NCBI RefSeq assembly: GCF_022539505.1
Contig: NC_061511.1
Location: 36,755,144-36,819,143 of the forward strand
From: Lolium rigidum
Taxonomy: Eukaryota > Streptophyta > Magnoliopsida > Poales > Poaceae
Direction of reading: 5' to 3'
DNA length: 64,000 nucleotides
Translations under genes and position numbers: made by a program
Notes under the pieces: model-generated
Databases searched by the model: none
The model's input: only the letters and a program-made list of their open reading frames with translations
What the model was told of the DNA's origin: nothing
Shown here: positions 20,123 to 32,613 of the stretch, one piece after another
Position numbering within the stretch: position 1 is the stretch's first letter
How the letters are laid out: the number at the start of each line of letters is the position of its first letter

Positions 20123-22166
20123 TGCTACTCATGTTGATTAATGCATCTAGTATGTTCGAGTTTCACATGTTAGTAGTTGTTGTCATCATGCTTTATATTC
20201 TGGAAGTAATCATGGAAATTGTGCCTAATTATCCAACAAAAACATGGATATGCATTCGGCCATTATGTTTATGAGTTAACACAATTGCTACCAATATGAG
20301 TATGTCATCTCACTTAAGGAGATCTGTTATTTCCTTCAGAACGAATAGCAACGTTTTGGTTTAGGAATTTGTGTGTTTCTAGAGATCCATAACTTGCTTT
20401 CCTATGTTATTGTTTTCTGATAGGAATCTCTTAGTCGTTATCCATTTCTTTGTTAATTCACTGCCAAGTTAATATATTAGGTTATCTTGTTGCTTCGAGA
20501 GTATTGTGCTTCTGTTCATTGATCCAGTTTCCTTAGCTAAAGTTTCCATATGCCTTGCAGCACTTTCATCCTGATGGGAAAAAGGGAGATGAGTAAGTGT
20601 ATGCGTATGGATGATAAATAGCTGTTTTATAGCTACTGCCGCGTCCAGTTTATTTGCGTATCACTCCTCAAAAATGATCAAGCTGCATATCCAGATTATG
20701 GGCTTTGTAAGCTTTTTGTCCTGATGTGATATCATTATCGCTGATGGCAATCCCTGTACGCAGACAAGTAATATTGTGTAACGGGAGTTGTTAACAAGCC
20801 TTTAGAGTGATATGCTGCCCATATTTCTGGCTACCACATTCTGGTCAGTGCCTATTACATTTATGTACAAATGTGTACTGCCTGATGCTTTTCTAATACT
20901 TAATTTTTTTATTATTTTTCATTCTCTCAGCAGATCTCTACCGATGGAATAAACTGTGTGCATACATGTTTAGCATGTTTGGCCTATAGCATATGTGTCT
21001 CCAGTCTAGGGTATGTGAAGAATGAGAAAGTTATATGTTGTATGTCATTGTGATAAACACCGAGACTTGTGGTGCATGCCAGTATGATTTCATATATATT
21101 TGCTTAGCATCTCCTGCTTTTATAAGATGTAGTACGATCCACTATGTGTATATTAAGAACATATATTCAGTTATTGGCAGTGTTTAGTTTATGTTTTTCC
21201 TCATGTGTGTGTCATAATCAATGAAAAAAAATAGCGCGTTCTAACAAATAGCAACATCCATTAAAATCCACTATTTTGGTGCTATAGCATGCTAATAGTG
21301 AGCAAATGTACATGAATTTATTCAGCGGCACCTTCCTTAAAATGCTATAGAGCCACTATAGAGGCGATATAGCACGCTATTCAAAACCATGCTCATAATC
21401 AATCAATTTATACTGCTAACCATTGATGACACTAACATGTTCCCTTATGCTCAAATTTCATGCTTTCATGCTAGCTAGATACAGATATCAATTTAGAGCG
21501 TTTGTGCTAGCAGAAAAGTGTACCTACTAAATTTAGATCGACTGAACTTACTTCAGATAGCTCCCTGCAAAGCAACATCTGATGCCCACAAGTTCCACTC
21601 CGCCCAAGCAAACATCTGATTTACAAATCAGAAGCCCCGGGCCACTCCATGTACACAGACCAATCCACGTGCCGTTGCGTTCCACTTTCGCCGCCACAGC
21701 AGAAGTGAATTGCCGACGCTGCATCTGTCACAGTCACTCCCACGCCGGCAAAGCCTTCGCCGCCTCTGCGTTTGGCTAATATGACCTGCCCCTCACCATG
21801 GCACCAGTCTCTCCTTTCCCTTGTCCATCTCCCCTCCCCTCTCCTAACAGCATGTGTCGCCATCCCTGGTAGCTCCCTTACCGGCGAGAGTCCGAGAAGA
21901 AGCTCCTCAGGCTACTACCAATGAGACAAATTGGATAGGAAAAAATAAATTTCCGCCAAAAAAAAGAGCAACTTATGTTGTCTAACGTCGATTAGAAGGA
22001 TCCGCTCACAAGTGAATTCTTTTGGCCGGCCTAGATGATGAAACGGACCAAACACTAAACTTGTTGGGCCACTAAACCACTATAAACATTTTTTCTTTCG
22101 ATATAATTACCCACCCTAGCTGATCCAAGCCTCATTGAGTTCTCTCTTCATTAGAATCTAGGTGTT
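20123..22166. other. AT-rich DNA, intron-like, with one exon-like segment
   Basis: No long frame is recognised. At 20561-20592 a 32-base segment is bordered by TGCCTTGCAG and GTAAGTGT, perfect splice signals, and reads HFHPDGKKGD in one frame. It could be an exon of a captured gene fragment. Around 21228-21395 AATAGCGCG and its approximate inverse GCACGCTATT suggest a decayed short inverted-repeat element. Confidence 0.3.
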
Positions 22167-22372
22167 TCCCTTCTTCTTCCATTGAGTTTATCGGAGCAAC
22201 TACACTACTACGCCCTAGCGTCGGAGCACCTTAAAAAGTTTCCCTTCTTCTTCAATTGAGTTCATCTGAGCCACTACACTACTACGCACCTTAAAAAGTT
22301 TCCCTTCTTCTTCAATTGAGTTCATCTGAGCCACTACAGTACTACGCCCTAGCGTCTGAGCACCTTAAAAAT
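22167..22372. repeat. three-copy tandem repeat (60-75 bp)
   Basis: Three units carry CCCTTCTTCTTC, ATTGAGTT, CACTACACTACTACGC and CACCTTAAAAA. The middle unit lacks CCTAGCGTCGGAG. Confidence 0.85.
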
Positions 22373-22429
22373 TACCATCATCAGCCACTATATGGCGCGG
22401 CGTGCCGCCGCGCCGATTATTGCTAGTAG

Positions 22430-25400
22430 CCATAATGGCGAATCTTGACCTATGACCTCATACTTTACCCAAATGGTTTGAAACCATTACTAAACCCAAT
22501 CTAACCCTAAATGGACCCTAAACCATGCCCAAGTGAATCAAGTGAAACAAGATAGAAGAAAAAGAAAAATAAGAATATCACCTCATATGAGGCTATGGCC
22601 ATTTTTACAAATCTTCAACCAAGGCCATATTGACTTGTGCCAATAGTCTGGAAATGTTACTAAACCAATAAGAATCACTTTTGAATCAAGAAAATCCAAA
22701 TCAAATCAAAAGAAAAATCAAATTCAAGTGACATGTGATAATGGTCACATGTGACAATTTTAACATCTTACCCTCTTTGAGCCCCTGTATTAAGAGATTC
22801 TTAAACCAAACTCTCCCAACTCTTTGTACCTCATCCAAGACCTCATCAAGGCGAACAACTTTGGTAAAGACCAACATAGCAAAATCTTTCTCCATTGCTT
22901 AATGTAAGGATGCCAAGTTGTGATGTTGAATCAGAATTAAGATCATGTCTATTTTGAATTTTCACAAACCACTTCCATTTTGCACACCACCACCACCATT
23001 GTGTGCCAAATCATATTTGAATCCACTCCCCCAAAACTCTTTGCAAAATTCCAACTTTAGTTTCATGCGGCCATTTGGTCGAGCACCTTGTGTGCAATAA
23101 TCTGGAAAGTGAATACATGCTAAAACCCATTGGATCTTGGGCTAAACCGGGGACCATTTGTGATCATCACAACCCCGGTACCTCCTCTGGATCAAGCCAT
23201 GCACTGCAGCACTGATAAAAGTGGAGAAATGATCAAAAGTATGCCATGCCGAGCACTTTGGCATCACCATGCCACTCCTCCTCTCCATTCTTCCCTGGTC
23301 CCCTTCACCATGTCAACGAGGCTCAACACACCCTCCAGCGCACGCTCGTACCTTCCCTGGTCGAAGACGAGCATGGCAACGACCAGAACCAGATGTGCCC
23401 AGACGCGCCCAGACACGCCAGGCCACGCTAGAGCGCGCCCAGACATGTCACTGGACGCGCCAGTGCGCACGCTCGTGCCGTCACATCCGTCCTCCCCTCG
23501 CTCCCTTCTCTCGCACGCGCACGCGCCACTCCAGCAGAAAGGCGCCAGACACGACCACACCCTCGCCCGTGCTCCGTCGCCATCGCCATCATCACCAACC
23601 TCCGCCACGGTACTGCGGAGACCTTGACGTCGCCCGCACGCCCTCGTCCTCCTTGTGCTGCGCCGTCACGCTCGCTCTGCTCGCCATGATGCCAGTGACC
23701 TCACGCGCCCCCTCCCTTGCCCCTTCGCCGCTCCAAACGCCGTCGCCACCATGACCATGCCCCGTGCACCCACGGCACCACCTCGCATCTATAAAAGGGG
23801 GCCTCCCCCGAGCCATTTCTTCACACCATCGCCTTCCCCTCTCCTCTCTGACTCTCCTCGACTCCTCTCCACCTCACATTACCGCCGGTAGCCACTCAAT
23901 TTCTCGCCGGAGTCCGCGGAGCCACCGCAGACGCAGCCGTCGATTGGAGCCACCTCCGGCGACGCCACATGTACCAGACGCTTCCTCATCCTCCGCAACA
24001 TCGTCCTGCGACAACCCCCACGACCGCCGGCCGCCAGTGAGCTCGCCAACCCCTACCCTCGCCGCTCCAGTAGCCTCCTCTCGCCGGAGACAACGACGCC
24101 CTCTCACGCATCCGATCCATTTCTAATCCTACGGCCCCCATTGAAACTTACCGCTTCGCTGGTTAAGTGTCGCTGACGCGTGGGACCTCTTGACATCTCG
24201 CCCGCGTGTGCGAGACACACTGCTGGGCTGGCCCGTTTTTCTTTTTCTCCTGGCCCGTGAAGTTTTCCCGCGTAGCCCACAATTTCAAATTCGAATTAAT
24301 CCATTTAGAGTAAATTCAATACTGGAACCAAATTCAAATTTAAATTTAGGAAGATCCATTGGGCCAAATTTTATGAATTTGGTATCGTTGGAAAGCTTAT
24401 GAAAATCTCTAACCAACTACACTGGCCTCAACCCTAGATCTGTTGTAGAATTAATGTAGAAAAAATAACAAGGCAGACCCATTTTCAAATTCAAACAGTT
24501 TTAGAAAATCAACCATGATGAATTTTGAGGTGTTTCCACCTCTCATAATTCACATTTCAAATACACTAATTGTTTATGTAAAAACATAACATAGTTGTTT
24601 GCATGATCATGGGCTAGAGAAAAATGATGGCTATGTGACCATTTCTAGTCCATTTAAATCACCCAAAATTAATTGTAAAAAGTATGAGAGGTTTCCTCTC
24701 ATTTAAATCATTTTATCAAGTAATTCAATATGAGATAATAGCCTAGTTTTTAGAATCTCATATTTAATTACTTGGTGATATTAAATCTTTTCAATTAGTA
24801 TTTAAATTGCATGAGATGATGAATCTCATTTAAATCATTTTCCCAAATGATAAATATGAAGTGTTGACCTTGGTCAACATGTGTTCATACCTTATTATTT
24901 GAGGAGGTTAAATCTTAACAAGACTAAATGAGAGGAAATTGTTTCTCCAAAGAACTAAATAGAAATCCTAATAAACATTTTCAATGACAGGAAATTACTT
25001 TTCAAAGTAAATAAAAGTAAAACCCTAGTATGGATGATTGTGATGATAATAGGTCATCTTGTGTGAACCATTATGGTTACTAGTTTACTTAAGTATTTGT
25101 TTGGTGATTGTGTATCTTGTATTTATTTATAGACGCTAGTCCCGAGTGCTACCAGGAAGAAGAAGTCTACGAGGAAGAGGAAGAAAACTTTGATCACTGT
25201 ACCAATCAAGGCAAGCTATACTCTTGCAAGTTACCCAAGTGCAAGCTCTACTTGAGCAAGGCACCAATACCATACTACTTTGTGTTCTACTTTCCAAGTC
25301 CCAGTTTTTACCTTACAAAGCTTTTACTTTGATTATCAAGGTTTACTTTTTAGTTGACTTGAGTCTAGATAAGGAGTAGTACAAGAGCATCAAAGTTAGC

Positions 25401-26651
25401 CTAGAAAGCTACAAGTTAGTTAGCACCCCTCATGACTAGTTGCTAGTGCTAAAACTAAAATTGACTATTCTAGAAGGGAAACATGTGAAATCCAATGACT
25501 TTGAAAACCTTGGAATGATGAGTCATTCTATTGAAAGATTTTGAAGGTGAATATGACTTGTGAATGACATGGTGAATTTTACAAAAACTGATGGTTGGGT
25601 TCGGATGCGATACCATTCCAATTTTTGAGTACCCCCATAATACCTGATTATGGGTAGGGCTTAACTGGAAGTTTATGTATTTTAGTATGGGTTCCCTCTA
25701 AACAAGCGTCATAGGGGTTATGCCGAGGTTGCCTCCGTTGAAAGTGAAATGATGTGAAATGACGTGAAATGAGGTGAATGTCCGACCCAAGCCCTGTGCA
25801 GTTCCCAGGATGACGGTTTGTATCACTGGGAGGCCAAGCTCATGGGGAGATGTGTCTATACTAGGATATGTAAGTGAAAGGTTATGGTTGAGGATCCGCA
25901 TACTGAGTATGATTATTCAGGGCTATCCTCGACGGATGTAATCAAAAGTTGTGGCACAATTGTACAACCTCTGCAGAGTGTAAACCTATTCGAATAGCCG
26001 TGTCCACGGTTATGGACGGTTGGAAAGGCCATACTGTTCCGTCATCAGCCCATTTTCAAAATGTGACATATGACTAGTGACTTGAACTTGAAAGGTGAAT
26101 TTGACTTGAATCACAACAGAGTTGTGGGAATGACACTAATGTTCCCACTTGAGTCAGTAGGCAATTAAAGAGTCTTTTACTACTAAGTGCTTATGAAATA
26201 AAACTGGCTTTATGCAAATGAACCTAGAGCTTAGAACCTCATTGCTATAGTTGATAGTACTTACACTAGTATTAGTTTGCGAGTACTTTAAAGTACTCAT
26301 GGCTTTGTCCCTGGCTATTCAAATGGCCAGGCTATGAAGAGGAGCATCAGTACCAAGAAGATGGACAGCAGGACGTCTATGATAACTAGGACTACTCCTG
26401 ACGTCAAAAGTTGTCTGTGAAACAGATGGACCACGACAGCTACTTCACTTCCGCTATGTGTTTTGTATTTGGATCTCTAGATCCCCTCTGTTGTAAGACT
26501 GGATCATGTGATCCTTCGATGTAAGACAATTATGGTTTGTAATGAATGATGTTCTGTGATATTAATCTATTATGTCTCGCAAAAACAATATTCCTGGGAT
26601 TGCGATGTATGGCATAATAGGCATCTGGACTCAAAAATCCGGGTGTTGACA
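22430..26651 (+). repeat. long 5' LTR of a Gypsy (Tekay-like) element
   Basis: The right end GGTGTTGACA at 26651 is followed three bases later by a tRNA-iMet primer site. A TATA box CTATAAAAGG is at 23789-23798, before a C-rich leader. The left boundary is uncertain because no second LTR exists here; about 4.2 kb is estimated from a change in sequence character near 22430. A small frame near 25131-25330 (CYQEEEVYEEEEENFD) lies after an acceptor-like TTTATAG. Confidence 0.6.
23789..23798 (+). promoter_or_regulatory. TATA box in Gypsy LTR
   Basis: CTATAAAAGG followed by a C/T-rich leader; likely retrotransposon promoter. Confidence 0.5.
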
Positions 26652-26654
26652 AGT

Positions 26655-26667
26655 TGGTATCAGAGCC
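26655..26667 (+). other. tRNA-iMet primer binding site
   Basis: TGGTATCAGAGCC, complementary to the 3' end of initiator tRNA-Met, three bases after the LTR end. Confidence 0.9.
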
Positions 26668-27025
26668 ATTGTTTGACCTTAGGAGACACTAGTTAGAATG
26701 GACGTCTGAAAAACTTAGTTTCAAAACAAATGAAGTGAATATTTATGAAAACTTAATCTCACTCTTATCCTTGAGATCTTTTCAAAATAAGACATCCATG
26801 CTCTACTTTTCCTTGTAATTCTACATAAAATTTTGCACACTTGATCACTTCTCTAACCTACTCATCCTAATTGCTCATAGATGGAGTACCACTATGAGTC
26901 CTACCAGCTTGGCCACGGAGGAAACCTAATGTTCGAGAAGGATTTGAAGCAACTAGCTGAATACTTAGGACGCCCATATCCCGAGTTCTTTGGATTACCA
27001 CTCAATGATCAGTCTGGAAGACAAC

Positions 27026-28542
27026 TGATACGTCCCCGACGTATCCATAATTTCTGTCGTTCCATGCTTGTTTTATGACAATACTTACATGTTTTGCTTG
27101 CACTTTATGATGATTTCATGCATTTTCCGGAACTAACCTATTAACAAGATGCCACAGTGCCAGTTCCTGTTTTCAGCTGTTTTTGGTTCCAGAAAGGCTG
27201 TTCGGGCAATATTCTCGGAATTGGACGAAATCAACGCCAAACCTCCTATTTTTCCCGGAAGGCTCCGAACACCGAAGAAGAGTCGGAGAAGGGCCAGGGG
27301 GCCACCACACCATAAGGCGGCGCGGGCCAGACCCTGGCCGCGCTGGCCTAGGGTGGGGCCACCCTGTCAGCCCTCCTGCGCCGCCTCTTCGCCTATATAA
27401 CCCCTTTCGACCTAAAAACACCGTAACTCTTGACAAAACTCCAGAAAGACTCCAGGGGCGCCGCCGCCATCGCGAAACTCCAATTCGGGGGACAGAAGTC
27501 TCTGTCCCGGCACCCTGCCGGGACGGGGAAGTGCCCCCGGAAGCCATCTCCATCAACGCCATCGCCTCCATCATGCTCCGTGAGTAGTTCCCGCATGGAC
27601 TACGGGTTCCAGCTGTAGCTAGTTGGTATTCTCTCCCCCATGTACTTCAATACAATGATCTCATGAGATGCCTTACATGATTGAGATTCATCTGATGTAA
27701 TCGGTGTTGTGTTTGTCGGGATCCGATGGATTGTTACGTTATGATTGTCTATCTACAAAGTTTATGAAGTTATTGTTGCTGCAATCTTGTTATGCTTAAT
27801 GCTTGTCACTAGGGCCCGAGTGGCATGATCTTAGATTTGAGCTCTATACTTATTGCTTAGATTGTATCTACAAGTTGTATGCACATGTCACTGTCCGGAA
27901 CCAAAGGCCCCGAAGTGACAGAAATCGGGACAACCGGAGGGGATGGCGGTGATGTGAGGGACACATGTTTTCACGGAGTGTTAATGCTTTTCTCCGGTGC
28001 TCTATTAAAAGGAGTACCTTAATATCCAGTAGTTTCCCTTGAGGCCCGGCTGCCACCGGCTGGTAGGACAAAAGATGTTGTGCAAGTTTCTCATTGCGAG
28101 CACGTACGACTATTATTGGAAAACATGCCTACATGATTAATGATCTTGATATTTTGTCTTAATGCTATTTCAATCCTATCAATTGCCCGACCGTAATTTG
28201 TTCACCCAACACTTGTTATTGGAGAGTTACCACTAGTGTAGATAGCTGGGAACCCCGGTCCATATTTCATCATCATATACTTGTTCTACATGTCAATCGT
28301 TTTCCGGTGCCATTGCTCTCATATTACTACTAATGCTGCCGTGTTACTCGTTACTACTGCTCTCATATCATTGCTACTTTCACATCACCCCTGTTGCTAG
28401 TGCTTTTCCAGGTGCAGCTGAATTGATAACTCAGCTTGTTAAGGCTTATAAGTATTCTTTACCTCCCCTTGTGTCGAATCAATAAATTTGGGTTTTACTT
28501 CCCTCGAAGACTGTTGCGATCCCCTATACTTGTGGGTCATCA
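27026..28542 (+). repeat. 5' LTR of Athila-like element
   Basis: TGATACGTCC to GGGTCATCA, 1517 bp, nearly identical to 32614-34129. Confidence 0.93.
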
Positions 28543-28553
28543 AGACTATTTTC

Positions 28554-28571
28554 AGGCGCCGTTGCCGGGGA
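28554..28571 (+). other. primer binding site of Athila type
   Basis: AGGCGCCGTTGCCGGGGA lies 11 bases after the LTR. This sequence is characteristic of Athila-lineage elements (tRNA-Asp primer). Confidence 0.7.
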
Positions 28572-28794
28572 GGCATAGCTCTACTCATAAGTTCACCTGG
28601 GGAGTACACTCTACATCTCTCTCTGTTTTATTTTATTTTGTTTTGCTTAGTTTACTTTTGTCTAGTTTATTTGTGCTTAGTTTATTTCTGTCTAGTATTA
28701 GTTTGCTTAGTTTACTTTTGTCTTGTTTTATTTGTCTCATATACCCAAAAATCCATAAAAATTTGAAAAACCAAAAAAATTAAAAACTGCTGTT

Positions 28795-29187
28795 ATGGGA
28801 GAACCAACAACCTACTTGGAGCTTATAGAATGTTATAATTGTTATAGAGAATCAAGAACTGGTAAAATAATGAGTGCTATGATAGAAAAATTGAATACAA
28901 TTGCTAAAATCTTGCTTGAACGCCATGATATAAACTGTTGCTCTCAACAGGATACTAAACATCTTAAATTTCAATGTGGCTTTAGTGAGGAATTTTTAAT
29001 TAAGAACTATAATCGGAATTGCTATATTCATTATGGGTTCGAAGAGGTAGAACAATTTGTCTTATTTATGGGAGCCTCCGAGATAGAATCCTTCATGGTT
29101 GAGAATTATGAAACTTGTGTTGTTTGTAAGGGCCTTAAAGATTATGTCTCTACTATCCTTAATTCTTGCATAGAATGCTACAAGTAG
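28795..29187 (+). CDS. Athila-like element ORF1, unknown
   Basis: 130 aa from ATG 28795 (MGEPTTYLELIECYNCYRES), rich in Cys, Glu and aromatic residues. Cys pairs occur at CYNCY, CCSQ, CVVC and CIECYK, which might bind metal, but no standard zinc-knuckle spacing is present. It sits where gag should be. No known domain recognised. Confidence 0.4.
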   Translation: MGEPTTYLELIECYNCYRESRTGKIMSAMIEKLNTIAKILLERHDINCCSQQDTKHLKFQCGFSEEFLIKNYNRNCYIHYGFEEVEQFVLFMGASEIESFMVENYETCVVCKGLKDYVSTILNSCIECYK

Positions 29188-29260
29188 GAATCCTTATATC
29201 CTTGATTATAAAGAGAGACACATTAATGCACAAGAATGCACTCACAATTTGCAGGAACCG

Positions 29261-30172
29261 ATGGAAGAAGAAATTGATGAACCCGAAAGCTCATTGGATG
29301 AAAAAGAGGAGGAAATTGATGAACCCGAAAGCTCATTGGATGAAAAAGAAGAGGAGAGCGACGAACAAAAGGAGGAAGAATGGATTAGCTACCCATGTCA
29401 ACCTTCTAATGAGAGTAACTCTTTATCTCTTACACTATTTGATTGTCCTCCATGCTTACCGGAAGAGGTTGAATGTTATGTTCCTGTGGATTCTCTTGAA
29501 ATAGTACCTATGAGTAATACTTGTGAGAATGATTATGCTACTGTTATATATGATAATCCATGCTACTTTGATAAATCTTATGATAATGCTTTGTTTGTGC
29601 CTGATGTCGAAATGCATGGTACTAAAGAATTTTGCTTGGCAAATGTTTATGATAAAGCTCTAGATGATGGTCCTATGTTACTTGATAATATTAATTGTGC
29701 TACTAATGAAAATGGGATTGGAGAGTTCTTGACTTATTCTATGAGTACCCTATCTATTGATATTGATCACCTACCTTGTTATATTATTAATAAAAGTAAG
29801 TTTGAAAGTTTTAATTCCACTATTCTTGAACTTGATAAAAATTATGTGTTTGGAAATCATGAAAAGTATGCTGCATGTGATAGTTATATTGTTGAGTTTA
29901 TTCATGAAGCTACTGAAAATTATTATGAGAGAGGAAAATATGGTTGTAGAAATTTTCATGGTACTAAAACACCTCTCTATATGCTTAAAATTTTGAAGCT
30001 ACACTTGTTTTATCTTCTTATGCTTGTCACTTTGTTCTTCATGAATTTATTTGTGTACAAGATTCCTTTCCATAGGAAGCATGTTAGACTTAAATGTGAT
30101 TTGGATTTGCCTCTTGATGCTCTCTTTTGCTTCAAATACTATTTCTTGCGAGTGCATCATCGAAACTGCTGA
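29261..30172 (+). CDS. Athila-like element ORF2, acidic, unknown
   Basis: 303 aa from ATG 29261. The N-terminus has an exact internal repeat (EIDEPESSLDEKEEE twice) and a very acidic coil. The middle has many Asp/Asn/Tyr residues (SNTCENDYATVIYDNPCYFD). The C-terminus holds a hydrophobic helix (LFYLLMLVTLFFMNLFVY) then basic residues and a Cys end. The layout is soluble acidic domain, membrane-like segment, basic tail, perhaps a decayed envelope-position ORF. A splice-acceptor-like TTTGCAG lies just before it. No homolog recognised; it is not pol. Confidence 0.4.
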   Translation: MEEEIDEPESSLDEKEEEIDEPESSLDEKEEESDEQKEEEWISYPCQPSNESNSLSLTLFDCPPCLPEEVECYVPVDSLEIVPMSNTCENDYATVIYDNPCYFDKSYDNALFVPDVEMHGTKEFCLANVYDKALDDGPMLLDNINCATNENGIGEFLTYSMSTLSIDIDHLPCYIINKSKFESFNSTILELDKNYVFGNHEKYAACDSYIVEFIHEATENYYERGKYGCRNFHGTKTPLYMLKILKLHLFYLLMLVTLFFMNLFVYKIPFHRKHVRLKCDLDLPLDALFCFKYYFLRVHHRNC

Positions 30173-32613
30173 GCCCATCTTAACGGCTATAAAGAAAGCA
30201 ACTTCTTGGGAGATAACCCATGTGTTATTTTGCTACAGTACTTCGTTTTATATTTGTGTCTTGGAAGTTGTTTACTACTGTAGCAACCTCTCCTTATCTT
30301 AGTTTTGTGTTTTGTTGTGCCAAGTGAAGCCTCTAATCGAAGGTTGATACTAGATTTGGATTTCTGCGCAGAAACAGATTTCTATCTGTCACGAATCTGG
30401 GCAGTTCTCTCTGTAGGTAACTCAGAAAAATATGCCAATTTACGTGCGTGTTCCTCATATATGTACGCAACTTTCATTAGTTTTGAGTTTTCTGATTTGA
30501 GCAACGGAAGTATTTATTTAAAATTCGTCTTTACTGGCTATTCTGTTTTGGCAGATTCTGTCTCTGTTTTTTTTGCATTGTCTCTTGTGGACTTTAAGCG
30601 AGGTTTTCTAGACATGGAGAGCTGTAGCTAATGTTTTATTGAGTTCTTGCAATGTGCCACTACAGGACCAAGGTGGATTCAAAAATTTTGAGTACTAACC
30701 CCTCTAATGAAGTTTATGAGAAGTTTGGTGTGAAGGAAGTTTTCAAGGGTCAAGAGAGGAGGATGATATATGATCGAGAAGAGTGAAAAGTCTAAGCTTG
30801 GGGATGCCCCCGTGGTTCATTCCTGCATATTTCAAGAAAACTCAAGCGTCTAAGCTTGGGGATGCCCAAGGCATCCCCTTCTTCATCAACTTATCAGGTT
30901 CCTCCCCTGAAACTATATTTTTATTCGGTCACATCATATGTGCTTTACTTGGAGCGTTTGTGTGCTTTTATTTTTGTTTTGTTTGAATAAGATCGGATCC
31001 TAGCAATCCTTGTTTGGGAGAGATACACGCTCCGCTTTTTCATATGAACACTCGTGTTCTTCGTTTTATTTTTAATGATCAATGATAAAAGTTGGAAGCT
31101 ATTGCACTTATTTATATTTGGTTGGAAACAGAAAATGCCTCATCATGTCTTGGATAGTTTGACACTTGGCAATTGTTTTGAGCTCTCAAGTAGATCATGA
31201 TTAAGTTTTTTTCATGTAGTCTAAGCCTATTAATGGAGAACTACCGTAGAGCTTGTTGAAATTGGTTTGCATGATTGATCTCTCTTAAGGTCTAGATATT
31301 TTCTGGTAAAAGTGTTTGAGCAACAAGGAAGACAGTGTAGAGTATTATAATGCTTGCAATATGTTCTTATGTAAGTTTTGTTGTACCGGTTCATACTTGT
31401 GTTTGCTTCAAATAGCCTTGCTAGCCTAAGCCTTGTATCGAGAGGGATTACTTCTCATGCATCCAAAATACTTGAGCCAACCACTATGCCATTTGTGTCC
31501 ACCATACCTACCTACTATGTGGTATTTCCTGCCATTCCAAAGTAAATTGCTTGAGTGCTACCTTTAAACAATTCAAAATTTATTACCTCTGATTTGTGTC
31601 AATGTTTTATAGCTCATGAGGAAGTATGTGGTGTTTATCTTTCAATCTTGTTGGGCAACTTTCACCAATGGACTAGTGGCTTCATCCGCTTATCCAATAA
31701 TTTTGCAAAAAGAGCTGGCAATGAGATTCCCAGTCCCAAATTAATTAACAAAAATAGACACTCCTCCACGGTATGTGATTGTTGGACGGCACCCGAGGAT
31801 TCGGTTAGCCATGGCTTGTGTAAGCAAAGGTTGGGAGGAGTGTCATCATCATAATGAAACTAAAATAAAAAGGCACTCCTTCATGGTATGAGATTGTTGG
31901 CAGGCACCCGAGGATTCGGTTAGCCATGGTTTGTGAAAGAAAGGTTGGAAGGAGTGCCACCCAAAAATAAAAATAATTCATGGGAGCCGCTCTTGAAGGT
32001 TTGTCTAGCAAGGGGGTTAGAGTGCCCACTACCATTCGTTGACAACAACAAACACCTCTCAAAACTTTACTTTTATGCTCTCTTTATGTTTTCAAAACCA
32101 AAGCTCTAGCACAAATATAGCAATCGATGCTTTCCTCTTTGAAGGGCCATTCTTTTACTTTATGTTGAGTCAGTTTACCTACTTCCTTCCATCTTAGAAG
32201 CAAACACTTGTGTCAACTGTGCATTGATTCTTACATACTTGCATATTTGCATTCATCATATTACTTTGTGTTGACAATTATCCATGAGATATGCATGTTA
32301 CAAGTTGAAAGCAACCGCTGAAACTTATATCTTCCTTTGTGTTGTTTCGATGCCTTTACTTTGAACTTATTGCTTTATGAGTTAACTCTTGTGCAAGACT
32401 TTTGATACTTGTCTTGAAAGTACTCTTCATGAAAAGTTTTGCTATATGTTATCTATTTGTTAGCAACTATAGATCATTGACTTGAGTCACTTCATTCATT
32501 TCATATGCTTTGTAATAGTATGATCAAGGTTATGTAAGTAGCATGTCACTACAGAAATTATTCTTTTTATCGTTTACCTGCTCGGGACGAGCAGGAACTA
32601 AGCTTGGGGATGC
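30173..32613 (+). other. non-coding 3' interior of Athila-like element
   Basis: No long frame. It holds two copies of TCTAAGCTTGGGGATGCCC (about 30791 and 30849). Two copies of a 100-base segment follow near 31757-31850 and 31877-31950 (GGCACCCGAGGATTCGGTTA). It ends in the PPT AAGCTTGGGGATGC next to the 3' LTR. Confidence 0.6.

Noticed and set aside
23130..24126. Several frames of 70-165 codons in C-rich DNA
   Set aside because: They lie inside the Gypsy LTR around its TATA box and read as low-complexity shadows.
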